NCBI GenBank assembly: GCA_016719405.1
Contig: JADJZE010000021.1
Coordinates: forward strand, 805,190 to 869,189
Length of the DNA: 64,000 nucleotides
DNA from: Candidatus Aalborgicola lynettensis
Lineage (GTDB): Bacteria > Pseudomonadota > Gammaproteobacteria > Burkholderiales > Burkholderiaceae_C
Reading direction: 5' to 3'
The first letter of the stretch is position 1. Every line of letters starts with the position of its first letter. The notes beneath the pieces were generated by a model, which worked only from the letters and a program-made list of their open reading frames with translations, had not been told where the DNA came from and did not search any database. Positions 17,368 to 25,828 of this stretch are shown here, piece by piece. The translations under genes and the position numbers were made by a program.

Positions 17368-18885
17368 CTACGCCGCTGTTGTTTGGCGCACCGCATGTTC
17401 CCAGTGCGCCATGCGTTCCAGCGCTTTGTCACGCGCCATGGTGGGGGTGAAAACGCGTTCGGCGCGCCACTGCGCACTGAGTTCGGCAGTTCCTGCATAC
17501 AGCCCGGTACCCAGGCCGGCCAGGTAGGCGGCACCCAACGCCGTGGTTTCAATCACCGCCGGGCGCACAACCGGAATGCCCAGCAGATCGGCCTGAATTT
17601 GCATCAACAGGTCGTTGGCGCAGGCGCCACCGTCCACGCGCAGTTCGTTGACCGGGCTGCCGCCGTGCGACACGGCGTCGCGGCTCATCGCATCCAGCAG
17701 TGCTGCGCTCTGAAAGGCGATGCTCTCCAGTGCGGCGCGGGCAATATGGGCAACCGTGGTGCCCCGGGTAATGCCGGTGATGGTGCCGCGTGCTTCGGGG
17801 TTCCAGTAGGGCGCACCCAGGCCGGTAAAGGCCGGTACCATCATCACCCCCCCCGCGTCGGGCACGCTTTGGGCCAGGGCCTGCACCTCGCCACTGGCCT
17901 GGATGGCGCGCAGGCCATCGCGCAGCCATTGCACCACGGCGCCGCCCACAAACACGCTGCCTTCAATGGCAAATTCGGGTCGGGTTCCGGCTTGTGCGGC
18001 ACTGGTGGTTAACAAGCCGTTGTGCGAGGTGTGAAAGTTGCCACCTGTGTGCATGAGCATGAAGCAGCCCGTGCCATAGGTGTTCTTGGCCATGCCCGCA
18101 GAAAAACAGGCCTGGCCAAAAAGGGCGCTCTGTTGGTCGCCTGCCACACCGCCAATGCGAATGGGTGCGCCGAGCAAATCGGTCTTCACGCTGCCAAAGT
18201 CGGCGCTGGAGGGGTGCACCTGGGGCAGCACACTGGGCGGAATGTCGAGCAGTTGCAGCAACTCTTCATCCCACTGGTTGGTGCGCACATTGAACAGCAT
18301 GGTGCGTGCGGCGTTGCTCACGTCGGTGGCATGCACGGCCTGCGCACGCGTGGCATCGCTGCTGCCACCGGTGAGTTGCCAGATCAGCCAGCTATCGACG
18401 GTGCCAAAAGCCAAATCACCGGCTGCCGCGAGTTGGCGCGCGCCCGCGACGTGGTTCAGTATCCACTGCAACTTGGTGCCAGAAAAATAGGCATCTACCA
18501 GCAAGCCGGTCTTGGCCTGGATCAAGTCGGCACGGCCATCGGCGCGCAACTGCGCACAGGCGGGCTCCGCCCTACGGTCTTGCCAGACGATGGCGTGGTG
18601 AATGGGTTGTCCGGTTTTTCGGTTCCACACCACGGTGGTTTCGCGCTGGTTGGTGATACCAATGGCGTGGATGTCGCGCGCAGTCAGTCCGGCTTTGAGC
18701 AGCACTTCACGCGCGGTCGCCAACTGGGTGCGCCATATTTCCATGGGGTCGTGCTCAACCCACCCGGGTTGGGGGTAAATCTGGGGCAGCTCTTGCTGTG
18801 CCATGGCGACGATTTGCCCGCCTTGGTCAAAAACAATGCTGCGGGAACTGGAGGTGCCCTGGTCAAGCGCTAATAGATAGGTCAT
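17368..18885 (-). CDS. glpK: Glycerol kinase
   Basis: GlpK phosphorylates glycerol to sn-glycerol 3-phosphate, trapping it in the cell. The 505-residue protein begins MTYLLALDQGTSSSRSIVFD, the ATP-binding phosphate-1 motif of the FGGY sugar kinases. It carries MVPAFTGLGAPYW near residue 350 and TTALGAAYLAG near 430. ATG 18885 is chosen because it begins the conserved strand; upstream codons are not conserved. It lies 29 bp downstream of glpR on the same strand, so the two are probably co-transcribed, and the transporter is divergent. A G/C-rich inverted repeat at 17261-17279 beyond the stop may end the transcript. Confidence 0.96.
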   Translation of the reverse strand: MTYLLALDQGTSSSRSIVFDQGGQIVAMAQQELPQIYPQPGWVEHDPMEIWRTQLATAREVLLKAGLTARDIHAIGITNQRETTVVWNRKTGQPIHHAIVWQDRRAEPACAQLRADGRADLIQAKTGLLVDAYFSGTKLQWILNHVAGARQLAAAGDLAFGTVDSWLIWQLTGGSSDATRAQAVHATDVSNAARTMLFNVRTNQWDEELLQLLDIPPSVLPQVHPSSADFGSVKTDLLGAPIRIGGVAGDQQSALFGQACFSAGMAKNTYGTGCFMLMHTGGNFHTSHNGLLTTSAAQAGTRPEFAIEGSVFVGGAVVQWLRDGLRAIQASGEVQALAQSVPDAGGVMMVPAFTGLGAPYWNPEARGTITGITRGTTVAHIARAALESIAFQSAALLDAMSRDAVSHGGSPVNELRVDGGACANDLLMQIQADLLGIPVVRPAVIETTALGAAYLAGLGTGLYAGTAELSAQWRAERVFTPTMARDKALERMAHWEHAVRQTTAA

Positions 18886-18914
18886 ACGGTGGGTCGAAGC
18901 AGAGGGGTTGTTTA

Positions 18915-19682
18915 TCAAGGGCGGCATACATCCAGCACCACATCTGCGTCTTCCAGCAGGGAGGGGAACGGTTCGGGCGGTGCCTGGTCGGTGAACAAAC
19001 GGTCGATTTCGGACAAGGTCGCGACTTCGACCATGGCCGGGCGGTTGAATTTGCTGGCATCGGCCGCCAGCCAGACTTCGCGGGCTTGTTTCAAAATGGT
19101 TTGTGTCACCCGCACTTCGCGAAAGTCGTAGTCCCGCAGGGTGCCGTCGGCCTCAATGCCAGAGATGCCGATCAGGGCAATATCCACCTTGAATTGGCGG
19201 ATGAAATCCACTGCCGCTTCGCCCACGATGCCCCGGTCACGCGAACGCACCACGCCGCCGGCCACGATGACTTCAAAACTCTCGTTGCGGCTTAATGTGG
19301 CAGCCACATTCAGGTTGTTGGTGATGATGCGCAGCCCGGTGTGGTGCATCAGTGCATCGGCGATGCCCTCGGTCGTGGTTCCAATATTCAGCAGCAAAGA
19401 ACACTGGTTGGGAACCTGGCTGGCGACCGCCCGGGCGATGCGCGACTTCCCTTCTGCGTTGAGGCTTTGGCGCTGGGTGTGTGCGATGTTCTCGGTGGTG
19501 GAGCTGGGAATGCGCACACCGCCGTGAAACCGGGTCAGAGTGCCTGCGTCTGCCAAACGCTGGACATCCCTGCGCACGGTTTGCAGGGTGACCGACAGTT
19601 CCTCGGCCAGTTGCTCCACGGTGACCGCGCCGCGTGCGCGAACAGCATCAATGAGCTTGAGTTGTCGAGGGTTGAGGTTCAT
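18915..19682 (-). CDS. glpR: DeoR-family glycerol regulon repressor
   Basis: The 255-residue protein has an N-terminal helix-turn-helix (VTVEQLAEELSVTLQTVRRD, residues 18-37) followed by RFHGGV, and a C-terminal sugar-phosphate sensor with LNIGTTTEGIADAL near 100 and RDYDFREVRVTQ near 185. The family binds glycerol 3-phosphate and releases DNA. ATG 19682 starts the conserved domain; the longer frame upstream lies in the regulatory gap. It is divergent from the glpS-V transporter and next to glpK, so it very likely represses both transcripts and glpD. Confidence 0.92.
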   Translation of the reverse strand: MNLNPRQLKLIDAVRARGAVTVEQLAEELSVTLQTVRRDVQRLADAGTLTRFHGGVRIPSSTTENIAHTQRQSLNAEGKSRIARAVASQVPNQCSLLLNIGTTTEGIADALMHHTGLRIITNNLNVAATLSRNESFEVIVAGGVVRSRDRGIVGEAAVDFIRQFKVDIALIGISGIEADGTLRDYDFREVRVTQTILKQAREVWLAADASKFNRPAMVEVATLSEIDRLFTDQAPPEPFPSLLEDADVVLDVCRP

Positions 19683-19715
19683 TGGGACGCAGCAGGAGTC
19701 AGGACGCCCGACTGT

Positions 19716-19776
19716 AAAACGAAAAGAAAGGAAACAAATCAGGGTAAACCATGAGTAAAATCGAAAAAAAACGAAC
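19716..19776. promoter_or_regulatory. GlpR-like half-sites between glpR and glpS
   Basis: The A/T-rich region holds AAACGAAAA (from 19716), AATCGAAAA (from 19759) and AAACGAACA (19768-19776). The last matches the CGAACA half-site of known GlpR operators and recurs in front of glpD, which supports one regulator for both transcripts. Confidence 0.5.
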
Positions 19777-19840
19777 AATAATAACCCGGCTGCGACGAAT
19801 CAAGTCTCCCAACCGGGACTGCACAGAAAGAGGTCATGCA

Positions 19841-20929
19841 ATGCAAATGGTATTGGAGGGCGTGAGCAAAAAGGTGGGCGCCGAGTCCTGGCTGTACCCC
19901 ATGAGTCTCGCCTTGCACAGTGGCGCAGTCACCGTGCTATTGGGGGCAACGCAGGCCGGAAAAACCAGCTTGATGCGCATTATGGCGGGGCTGGATGCGC
20001 CCACGCAGGGGCGTGTGGTGGTTGACGGGAAAGACGTTACCGGTGTGCCTGTGCGCGAGCGCGATGTGGCCATGGTGTACCAGCAGTTCATCAATTACCC
20101 GTCCATGACCGTGGCACGCAATATCGCCTCGCCTTTGCTGCTGCGCAAGGAGCCGAATGTTGACCAGCGCGTGCGCGAAATTGCCCAGCGCCTGCACATT
20201 GATATGTTTTTGCAGCGTTTGCCTGCCGAGTTGTCTGGCGGGCAGCAGCAGCGGGTGGCGTTGGCACGTGCGCTGGCGAAAAAGGCACCGCTGATGTTGC
20301 TGGACGAACCCCTGGTCAACCTGGATTACAAGTTGCGCGAGGAGTTGCGTGAAGAGTTGTCGGCGCTGTTTGCGGCGGGTGAATCGACCGTGGTGTATGC
20401 CACCACCGAGCCGGGTGAAGCCCTGTTGTTGGGTGGTTACACGGCAGTGCTGGACCAGGGTGAGTTATTGCAGTATGGCCCTACCTCAGAGGTGTTTCAC
20501 CGACCAGCGTCTCTACGGGTGGCGCGTGCGTTCAGCGATCCCCCCATGAATCTGGTGCCCTGCGATGGCACTGCGCAGGGCGTCAGGTTGCGCGGTGGTC
20601 CCGAGTGCCTGCTGCGGCACGGGCGTGGCGCGAACGGCCAGGCGGGCGTTGCCGGCAGCACCATGGGCTTGCGGGCCAGTGCCTTGCGTGTACAGGCGCG
20701 TGATGGCGATGTCGCGCTGGCGGGCAAAGTGGAATTGGCAGAGATTTCGGGCTCCGACACCTATGTCCACGCGCACACCGCAGTGGGTGATTTGGTGGCG
20801 CAGTTGACCGGTGTTCATTATTTCGATTTGGGTGCACCTATCACCCTGCATTTCAGCCCTGAACAGGTATATCTGTTTGATGCTGCGGGCGCACTCCAGC
20901 TGGCGCCCGTACGACACCAAGGAAAGTGA
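19841..20929 (+). CDS. glpS: Glycerol ABC transporter ATPase GlpS
   Basis: This is the first gene of a glpSTPQUV-type transporter, known from rhizobia to import glycerol. It has a Walker A motif GATQAGKTS near residue 34, a Q-loop VYQQFINYPS, the full signature LSGGQQQRVALARAL near 130, and Walker B LMLLDEPL. The switch His is missing: the usual THD is replaced by YATTEPGEA. A C-terminal TOBE-like domain follows (to residue 362). AGAAAGAGG before the ATG at 19841 sets the start. It ends three bases before glpT. Paired with GlpT it should form an asymmetric heterodimer. Confidence 0.9.
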   Translation: MQMVLEGVSKKVGAESWLYPMSLALHSGAVTVLLGATQAGKTSLMRIMAGLDAPTQGRVVVDGKDVTGVPVRERDVAMVYQQFINYPSMTVARNIASPLLLRKEPNVDQRVREIAQRLHIDMFLQRLPAELSGGQQQRVALARALAKKAPLMLLDEPLVNLDYKLREELREELSALFAAGESTVVYATTEPGEALLLGGYTAVLDQGELLQYGPTSEVFHRPASLRVARAFSDPPMNLVPCDGTAQGVRLRGGPECLLRHGRGANGQAGVAGSTMGLRASALRVQARDGDVALAGKVELAEISGSDTYVHAHTAVGDLVAQLTGVHYFDLGAPITLHFSPEQVYLFDAAGALQLAPVRHQGK

Positions 20930-20932
20930 TTT

Positions 20933-22009
20933 ATGGCCCGCATCGAACTGGATTTGGCGCACGCCTACCGACCCAACCCCACCCAGGACAGCGACTACGC
21001 ACTCCTGCCCTTGAAGATGACGTTTGAGGACGGCGGCGCCTATGCCTTGCTGGGGCCGTCCGGTTGCGGAAAGTCCACCCTGCTGAACATTACTTCGGGC
21101 CTGGTGGCGCCATCACACGGCAAAGTCGTGTTTGACGGGCGCGATGTGACCCATCTGAGTCCGCAGGACCGCAATATTGCGCAGGTGTTTCAGTTTCCGG
21201 TGATTTACGACACCATGACGGTCGCGGAAAACCTCGCATTTCCGCTGCGCAACCGCAAGGTGCCGGAACAACAAATTCGCAAGCGTGTGGGCGAAATTGC
21301 CGAAATGCTGGAGATGAGTGGGCAACTCAACCAGCGTGCCGCCGGACTGTCGGCCGACGCCAAGCAAAAGATCTCGCTGGGTCGCGGACTGGTGCGCTCC
21401 GACGTCTCGGCCGTGCTGTTTGACGAGCCCTTGACGGTGATTGACCCGCACCTGAAGTGGCAGTTGCGGCGCAAGCTCAAACAGATTCACCACGAGCTGA
21501 AGCTGACCCTGATTTATGTCACCCACGACCAGGTCGAAGCGCTGACCTTTGCCGATCAGGTGGTGGTGATGACCCGTGGACGTGCCGTGCAGGTAGGGCC
21601 GGCAGACGCCTTGTTTGAGCGACCGCAGCACACCTTTGTAGGGCATTTCATCGGCTCACCGGGCATGAATTTTCTGCCTGCCACCGTTACGGGCCAAACA
21701 CTGTCTGTGGCCGGTCAGGTGTTGCCCCTGCCAGCGGCTACTCCATTGGCACCCGGCCCTCTGAAGTTGGGTGTGCGTCCCGAGTACCTGTCGATGTGTG
21801 ATCCCGGCAGCGCGGGTGCCGTCTCAGCCAAGGTAATTCGGGTGCAAGACATCGGAACGTATTCGATGCTCACAGCAATGGTGGGGGAGCACGTGGTAAA
21901 GGTGCGTCTGAGCCCTGAACTTGTGGCTCCGCTTGTCGGGTCAACGGTGTATCTGCAACTGGTTGGCCCGCATAGCTGTTATTACGTGAACGAGGAGTTG
22001 GTTCCATGA
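20933..22009 (+). CDS. glpT: Glycerol ABC transporter ATPase GlpT
   Basis: The partner ATPase (358 residues) has a normal Walker A GPSGCGKST near residue 42, Walker B AVLFDEPL and an intact switch His (LIYVTHDQVEA). Its signature is degenerate: LSADAKQKISLGRG in place of LSGGQ. It is thus the complement of GlpS, which has a good signature but no switch His. A TOBE-like C-terminal part follows. The stop overlaps the start of glpP by four bases (ATGA), indicating translational coupling. This GlpT is an ABC ATPase, unrelated to the E. coli glycerol-3-phosphate permease of the same name. Confidence 0.9.
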   Translation: MARIELDLAHAYRPNPTQDSDYALLPLKMTFEDGGAYALLGPSGCGKSTLLNITSGLVAPSHGKVVFDGRDVTHLSPQDRNIAQVFQFPVIYDTMTVAENLAFPLRNRKVPEQQIRKRVGEIAEMLEMSGQLNQRAAGLSADAKQKISLGRGLVRSDVSAVLFDEPLTVIDPHLKWQLRRKLKQIHHELKLTLIYVTHDQVEALTFADQVVVMTRGRAVQVGPADALFERPQHTFVGHFIGSPGMNFLPATVTGQTLSVAGQVLPLPAATPLAPGPLKLGVRPEYLSMCDPGSAGAVSAKVIRVQDIGTYSMLTAMVGEHVVKVRLSPELVAPLVGSTVYLQLVGPHSCYYVNEELVP

Positions 22010-22903
22010 GCGCCATCAACAAACCAGTGAACCAGAAAGCCTGGTTCCTCATCCTGCCCGTCATCGTGTGTGTGGCGTTCTCGGCCATCATCCCCTTGAT
22101 GACCGTGGTCAATTACTCGGTGCAGGACATTATTTCGCCCGAGCGGCGCATTTTTGTTGGCACAGAATGGTTTGTGTCGGTCATGCGCGACGAAGACTTG
22201 CACGGTGCCTTGCTGCGCCAGCTGATCTTTTCCTTTTCGGTGCTGGCGGTAGAAATTCCGCTGGGCATTCTGGTAGCGCTTCTCCATGCCGGCACAGGGC
22301 TGGAAGTCTTCGGCTGTTCTGGTAGTCGTGGCCCTGTCCTTGTTGATTCCGTGGAATGTGGTGGGCACCATATGGCAGATTTTTGGCCGTACCGACATTG
22401 GGCTGTTGGGTGTGGCCATGACGAAGCTGGGTATTGATTACAGCTACACCGGCAACCCGACCCATGCCTGGCTGACGGTGCTGTTGATGGATGTCTGGCA
22501 CTGGACACCACTGATCGCGCTGTTGGCCTTCGCCGGTTTGCGCAGCATCCCCGACGCGTATTACCAAGCCGCCCGCATTGATGGGGCATCCAAATTTGCC
22601 GTGTTTCGCTACATCCAGTTGCCCAAGATGCAGAGTGTCTTGGTGATCGGTGTGTTGTTGCGCTTCATGGACAGCTTCATGATTTACACCGAACCGTTTG
22701 TGCTGACCGGGGGCGGGCCGGGCAATTCGACCACCTTCCTGAGCCAGTACCTCACGCAAAAAGCGGTGGGGCAGTTTGACCTGGGGCCGGCAGCGGCCTT
22801 CTCCCTGATCTACTTCCTGATCATTTTGCTGGTGTGTTTTGTTCTGTACAACTGGATGCAAAGCGTAGGCACCCACAGCAAAGAGGAGACTGGCCATGCA
22901 TGA
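22006..22903 (+). CDS. glpP: Glycerol ABC transporter permease GlpP, one frameshift
   Basis: The membrane subunit begins MSAINKPVNQKAWFLILPV and has about six membrane helices. The coupling-loop motif YYQAARIDGASKFAVFRYI sits near residue 190. The frame breaks near 22285: removing one C restores VALLMPAQGWKSSAVLVVV, the expected third helix. A single-base insertion in the sequence is the simplest reading. The end overlaps the start of glpQ by eight bases. With GlpQ it would form the channel for glycerol in the inner membrane. Confidence 0.85.
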
Positions 22904-23472
22904 AAACCGTTTTCACAAGCGCAGTATTTTTCTGGCGCTGTACCTGATTTTTGCTCTGTTGCCCATCTACTGGATGGTCAACATGAGTTTTAAGACCAAC
23001 GAAGAAATCGTGGCGGGGTTTTCCTTGCTGCCGCAGAACTTCACCTGGGCCAACTACGCCACCATCTTTACCGATGAATCGTGGTACTCCGGCTACATCA
23101 ACTCCATGATTTATGTGGCCATTAACACGGTCATTTCGGTCACTGTGGCCTTGCCTGCCGCGTACGCCTTTTCGCGCTACCGTTTTCTGGGCGACAAACA
23201 CGTTTTCTTCTGGCTGCTCACCAACCGCATGACGCCGCCGGCGGTGTTCTTGCTGCCTTTCTTTCAGCTCTATTCAACCGTCTTTGGCGCGCACATTGAC
23301 CAGCGTGAATGCCAAACCGATCGTGGCCACCATGACGCGTACGGTGTCGGCAGCGGGCATGGATTGGGCCACCTTGGCAGCAGCGGGTGCTCTCACGATC
23401 GTGCCGGGTGCCATCGTGATCTGGTTTGTGCGCCATTACATCGCGAAGGGTTTCGCGATGGGCCGTGTCTAA
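22896..23472 (+). pseudogene. glpQ: Glycerol ABC transporter permease GlpQ with an internal deletion
   Basis: The N-terminal half (MHENRFHKRSIFLALYLIF to FLLPFFQLYSTV) and the C-terminal end (ARTLTSVNAKPIVATMTRT to YIAKGFAMGRV) of a binding-protein-dependent permease are both well preserved. They meet at about 23283 in different frames. Compared with relatives (about 265-285 residues) roughly 75 residues are absent, including the EAA coupling loop that contacts the ATPases. The join lies at TCTTTGGCGC. As read, no functional GlpQ can be made. Either the transporter is broken here or the assembly has lost about 200 bases. Confidence 0.8.
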
Positions 23473-23492
23473 CGCATATCAAGGAGATCGCA

Positions 23493-23801
23493 ATGTTTGA
23501 ATGGATGGCCTGGACCCAGCCGGTGGCGATATTTTTTATCTGCATCGTGCTGATGCTGGTGGGCATGACGGTGTGGGAAATTTTGTCCCCCACAACGGAA
23601 AGACGGGGTTTTTTGCCCATGAAAACCACGCGCGGCGACCGCCTTTTTGTGGGCTTGCTGTCTGCGGCCTATGTCAATTTGATTTTTGTGGGCCTGAGTG
23701 CGAAATTGACCGGGTGGTTACACCTACAGACCGAACCCTCCATTTGGTTTAGCTTCGGGCTGTCTATGGCCTTGCTCGCACTCATTATGGGTAAAGGCTG
23801 A
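23493..23801 (+). CDS. glpU: Small integral membrane protein GlpU (DUF2160)
   Basis: The 102-residue protein (MFEWMAWTQPVAIFFICIVL...) has three predicted membrane segments, about residues 8-30, 47-68 and 82-100. It matches the DUF2160 family that accompanies glpSTPQV transporters. AAGGAG lies seven bases before the ATG at 23493. Its role in glycerol uptake is not established; position and conservation suggest an accessory membrane part of the transporter. Confidence 0.85.
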   Translation: MFEWMAWTQPVAIFFICIVLMLVGMTVWEILSPTTERRGFLPMKTTRGDRLFVGLLSAAYVNLIFVGLSAKLTGWLHLQTEPSIWFSFGLSMALLALIMGKG

Positions 23802-23886
23802 TTGACGTATCCAGGATTCGGCTTCTTCCTTCCCCGGAGCCGGGCACCTTTAAAAACATGGGGATGTGAACTTGAGGAGACACTAT

Positions 23887-25617
23887 ATGAAGATGCGGTA
23901 TACGGCGATTGCGTTGGCGGCAGCTTTGGCTTCCGGACAATTCGCCCATGCGGGAGAGGCGGAAGCCAAGAAGTGGGTTGACAGCGAGTTCCAGCCCTCC
24001 ACGCTGAGTAAAGACCAGCAGATGACCGAGATGAAGTGGTTCATTGAGGCAGCCAAAAAACTGCAGGCCAAGGGTGTGAAAGACATTTCGGTCGTGTCCG
24101 AAACCATTACGACCCACTCCTACGAGTCCAAAACACTGGCCAAAGCGTTTGAAGAAATTACCGGTATCAAAGTCAAGCACGACACCATTGGTGAAGGCGA
24201 TGTGGTTGAAAAACTGCAAACCTCCATGCAGTCGGGCAAAAGCATTTACGACGGCTGGATTTCGGATTCCGACCTGATTGGTACCCACTACCGCTACGGC
24301 AAGATTTTGAACCTGACCGACTACATGGCGGGTGCAGGCAAGGAGTACACCAATCCGGGTATTGACCTGAAAGATTACATCGGCACCAAGTTCACCACTG
24401 GTCCCGACGCCAAACTCTATCAGTTGCCTGATCAGCAGTTCGCCAACCTGTACTGGTTCCGCGCCGATTTGTTTGAGAAGAAAGACCTGCAAGACAAGTT
24501 CAAGGCCAAATACGGCTATGACCTAGGCGTGCCATTGAACTGGTCGGCCTACGAGGACATTGCCGAGTTCTTCACCAACGACGTCAAGACGGTGGACGGC
24601 AAGCCAATTTATGGTCACATGGATTACGGCAAGAAAGACCCCTCTCTGGGCTGGCGCTTCACCGATGCCTGGCTGTCCATGGCTGGTACCGCCGACAAGG
24701 GCATTCCCAACGGCATGCCGGTGGATGAGTGGGGTATTCGCGTCGCGGACGACAAGTGCACACCCGTGGGTGCGTCGGTCGAGCGCGGTGGCGCCACCAA
24801 CTCGCCAGCTGCGGTGTATGCCTTGACCAAGTACATCGACTGGATGAAAAAATACGCACCCAAGGAAGCCATTGGCATGACCTTTGGTGAAGCGGGCCCC
24901 GTACCTGCACAGGGCCAGATCGCCCAGCAAATCTTCTGGTACACCGCGTTTACGGCCGACATGAACAAGCCGGGCCTGCCGGTGGTGAATGCAGATGGCA
25001 CACCCAAGTGGCGCATGGCTCCTGGCCCCAATGGCCCCTACTGGAAACAGGGCATGCAAAACGGCTACCAGGACGTGGGTTCGTGGACCTTCTTCAAGGA
25101 CCACAATGCTGACAAGACGGCAGCCGCCTGGTTGTACGCCCAGTTCGTGACCGCCAAGACCACGTCGCTGAAGAAGACCATCGTGGGTCTGACACCGATC
25201 CGTGAGTCCGATATCCGCTCCAAGGCCATGACCGAAATGGCGCCCAAGCTGGGTGGTTTGGTGGAGTTCTACCGCAGCCCCGCCCGCATTGCCTGGACAC
25301 CCACCGGTACCAACGTGCCTGATTACCCCAAGCTGGCCCAGTTGTGGTGGAAGAACGTTGCTGTGGCTGTGACGGGTGAAAAAACCCCGCAAGCGGCCAT
25401 GGACAACCTGGCCAATGAAATGGACGATGTGATGGCCCGCCTGGAGCGCGCCGGTATGGCCAAGTGTGCTCCCAAGCTCAATCCCAAGAAGGATGCGGCT
25501 TCGTGGCTGAGTGACAAGGCGGCACCGTGGGCCAAGCTGGCCAACGAGAAGCCCAAGGGCGAAACAGTGGTTTACGGCAAACTGCTGGACGCATGGAAGG
25601 CCGGCAAAGTGCGTTAA
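23887..25617 (+). CDS. glpV: Glycerol ABC transporter substrate-binding protein GlpV
   Basis: This periplasmic binding protein (576 residues, family SBP_bac_1, long form) starts with a cleavable signal peptide (MKMRYTAIALAAALASGQFA then HAGEAEAKKW). Typical stretches are DGWISDSDLIGTHYRYG and WRFTDAWLSMAGTADKG. ATG 23887 is chosen because GAGGAG lies eight bases before it. It is the last gene of the transporter operon and is followed by two hairpins. A near-duplicate with a membrane anchor lies at 27662-29467. Confidence 0.92.
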   Translation: MKMRYTAIALAAALASGQFAHAGEAEAKKWVDSEFQPSTLSKDQQMTEMKWFIEAAKKLQAKGVKDISVVSETITTHSYESKTLAKAFEEITGIKVKHDTIGEGDVVEKLQTSMQSGKSIYDGWISDSDLIGTHYRYGKILNLTDYMAGAGKEYTNPGIDLKDYIGTKFTTGPDAKLYQLPDQQFANLYWFRADLFEKKDLQDKFKAKYGYDLGVPLNWSAYEDIAEFFTNDVKTVDGKPIYGHMDYGKKDPSLGWRFTDAWLSMAGTADKGIPNGMPVDEWGIRVADDKCTPVGASVERGGATNSPAAVYALTKYIDWMKKYAPKEAIGMTFGEAGPVPAQGQIAQQIFWYTAFTADMNKPGLPVVNADGTPKWRMAPGPNGPYWKQGMQNGYQDVGSWTFFKDHNADKTAAAWLYAQFVTAKTTSLKKTIVGLTPIRESDIRSKAMTEMAPKLGGLVEFYRSPARIAWTPTGTNVPDYPKLAQLWWKNVAVAVTGEKTPQAAMDNLANEMDDVMARLERAGMAKCAPKLNPKKDAASWLSDKAAPWAKLANEKPKGETVVYGKLLDAWKAGKVR

Positions 25618-25636
25618 CTCCCGGGTGACGACAGGT

Positions 25637-25705
25637 TCCGACTGTTGCGTCTGCGGCAGTCGGAGTCAAAAAAGCCAGAGCGCCTAGGCTTCGGTGGCGC
25701 TCTGG
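25637..25705 (+). terminator. Paired hairpins after glpV
   Basis: TCCGACTG (25637) pairs with CAGTCGGA (25657), and CCAGAGCGC (25675) pairs with GCGCTCTGG (25697). They lie 20 bp after the glpV stop. Neither has a clear T-tract, so they may stabilise the 3' end as well as terminate. Confidence 0.5.
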
Positions 25706-25766
25706 ACGTTGTATCCGCACGCCGTCGGTTGTGTGTGGATGTGCGTTAAAAAGACAAAAAAGAATT

Positions 25767-25813
25767 AAAACGAACACAAACGAATAATTTTCGTACAATA
25801 ACGAATATTGTCG
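25767..25813. promoter_or_regulatory. GlpR-like operator region of glpD
   Basis: Repeated ACGAA half-sites occur at AAAACGAACA (25767-25776), in the dyad ACGAATAATTTTCGT (25780-25794, perfect five-base arms) and in ATAACGAATATTG. TACAAT (25794-25799) is a possible -10 box inside the cluster, so a bound repressor would block it. The same half-site occurs upstream of glpS. Confidence 0.6.
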
Positions 25814-25828
25814 CTTCTGTCACGGATC

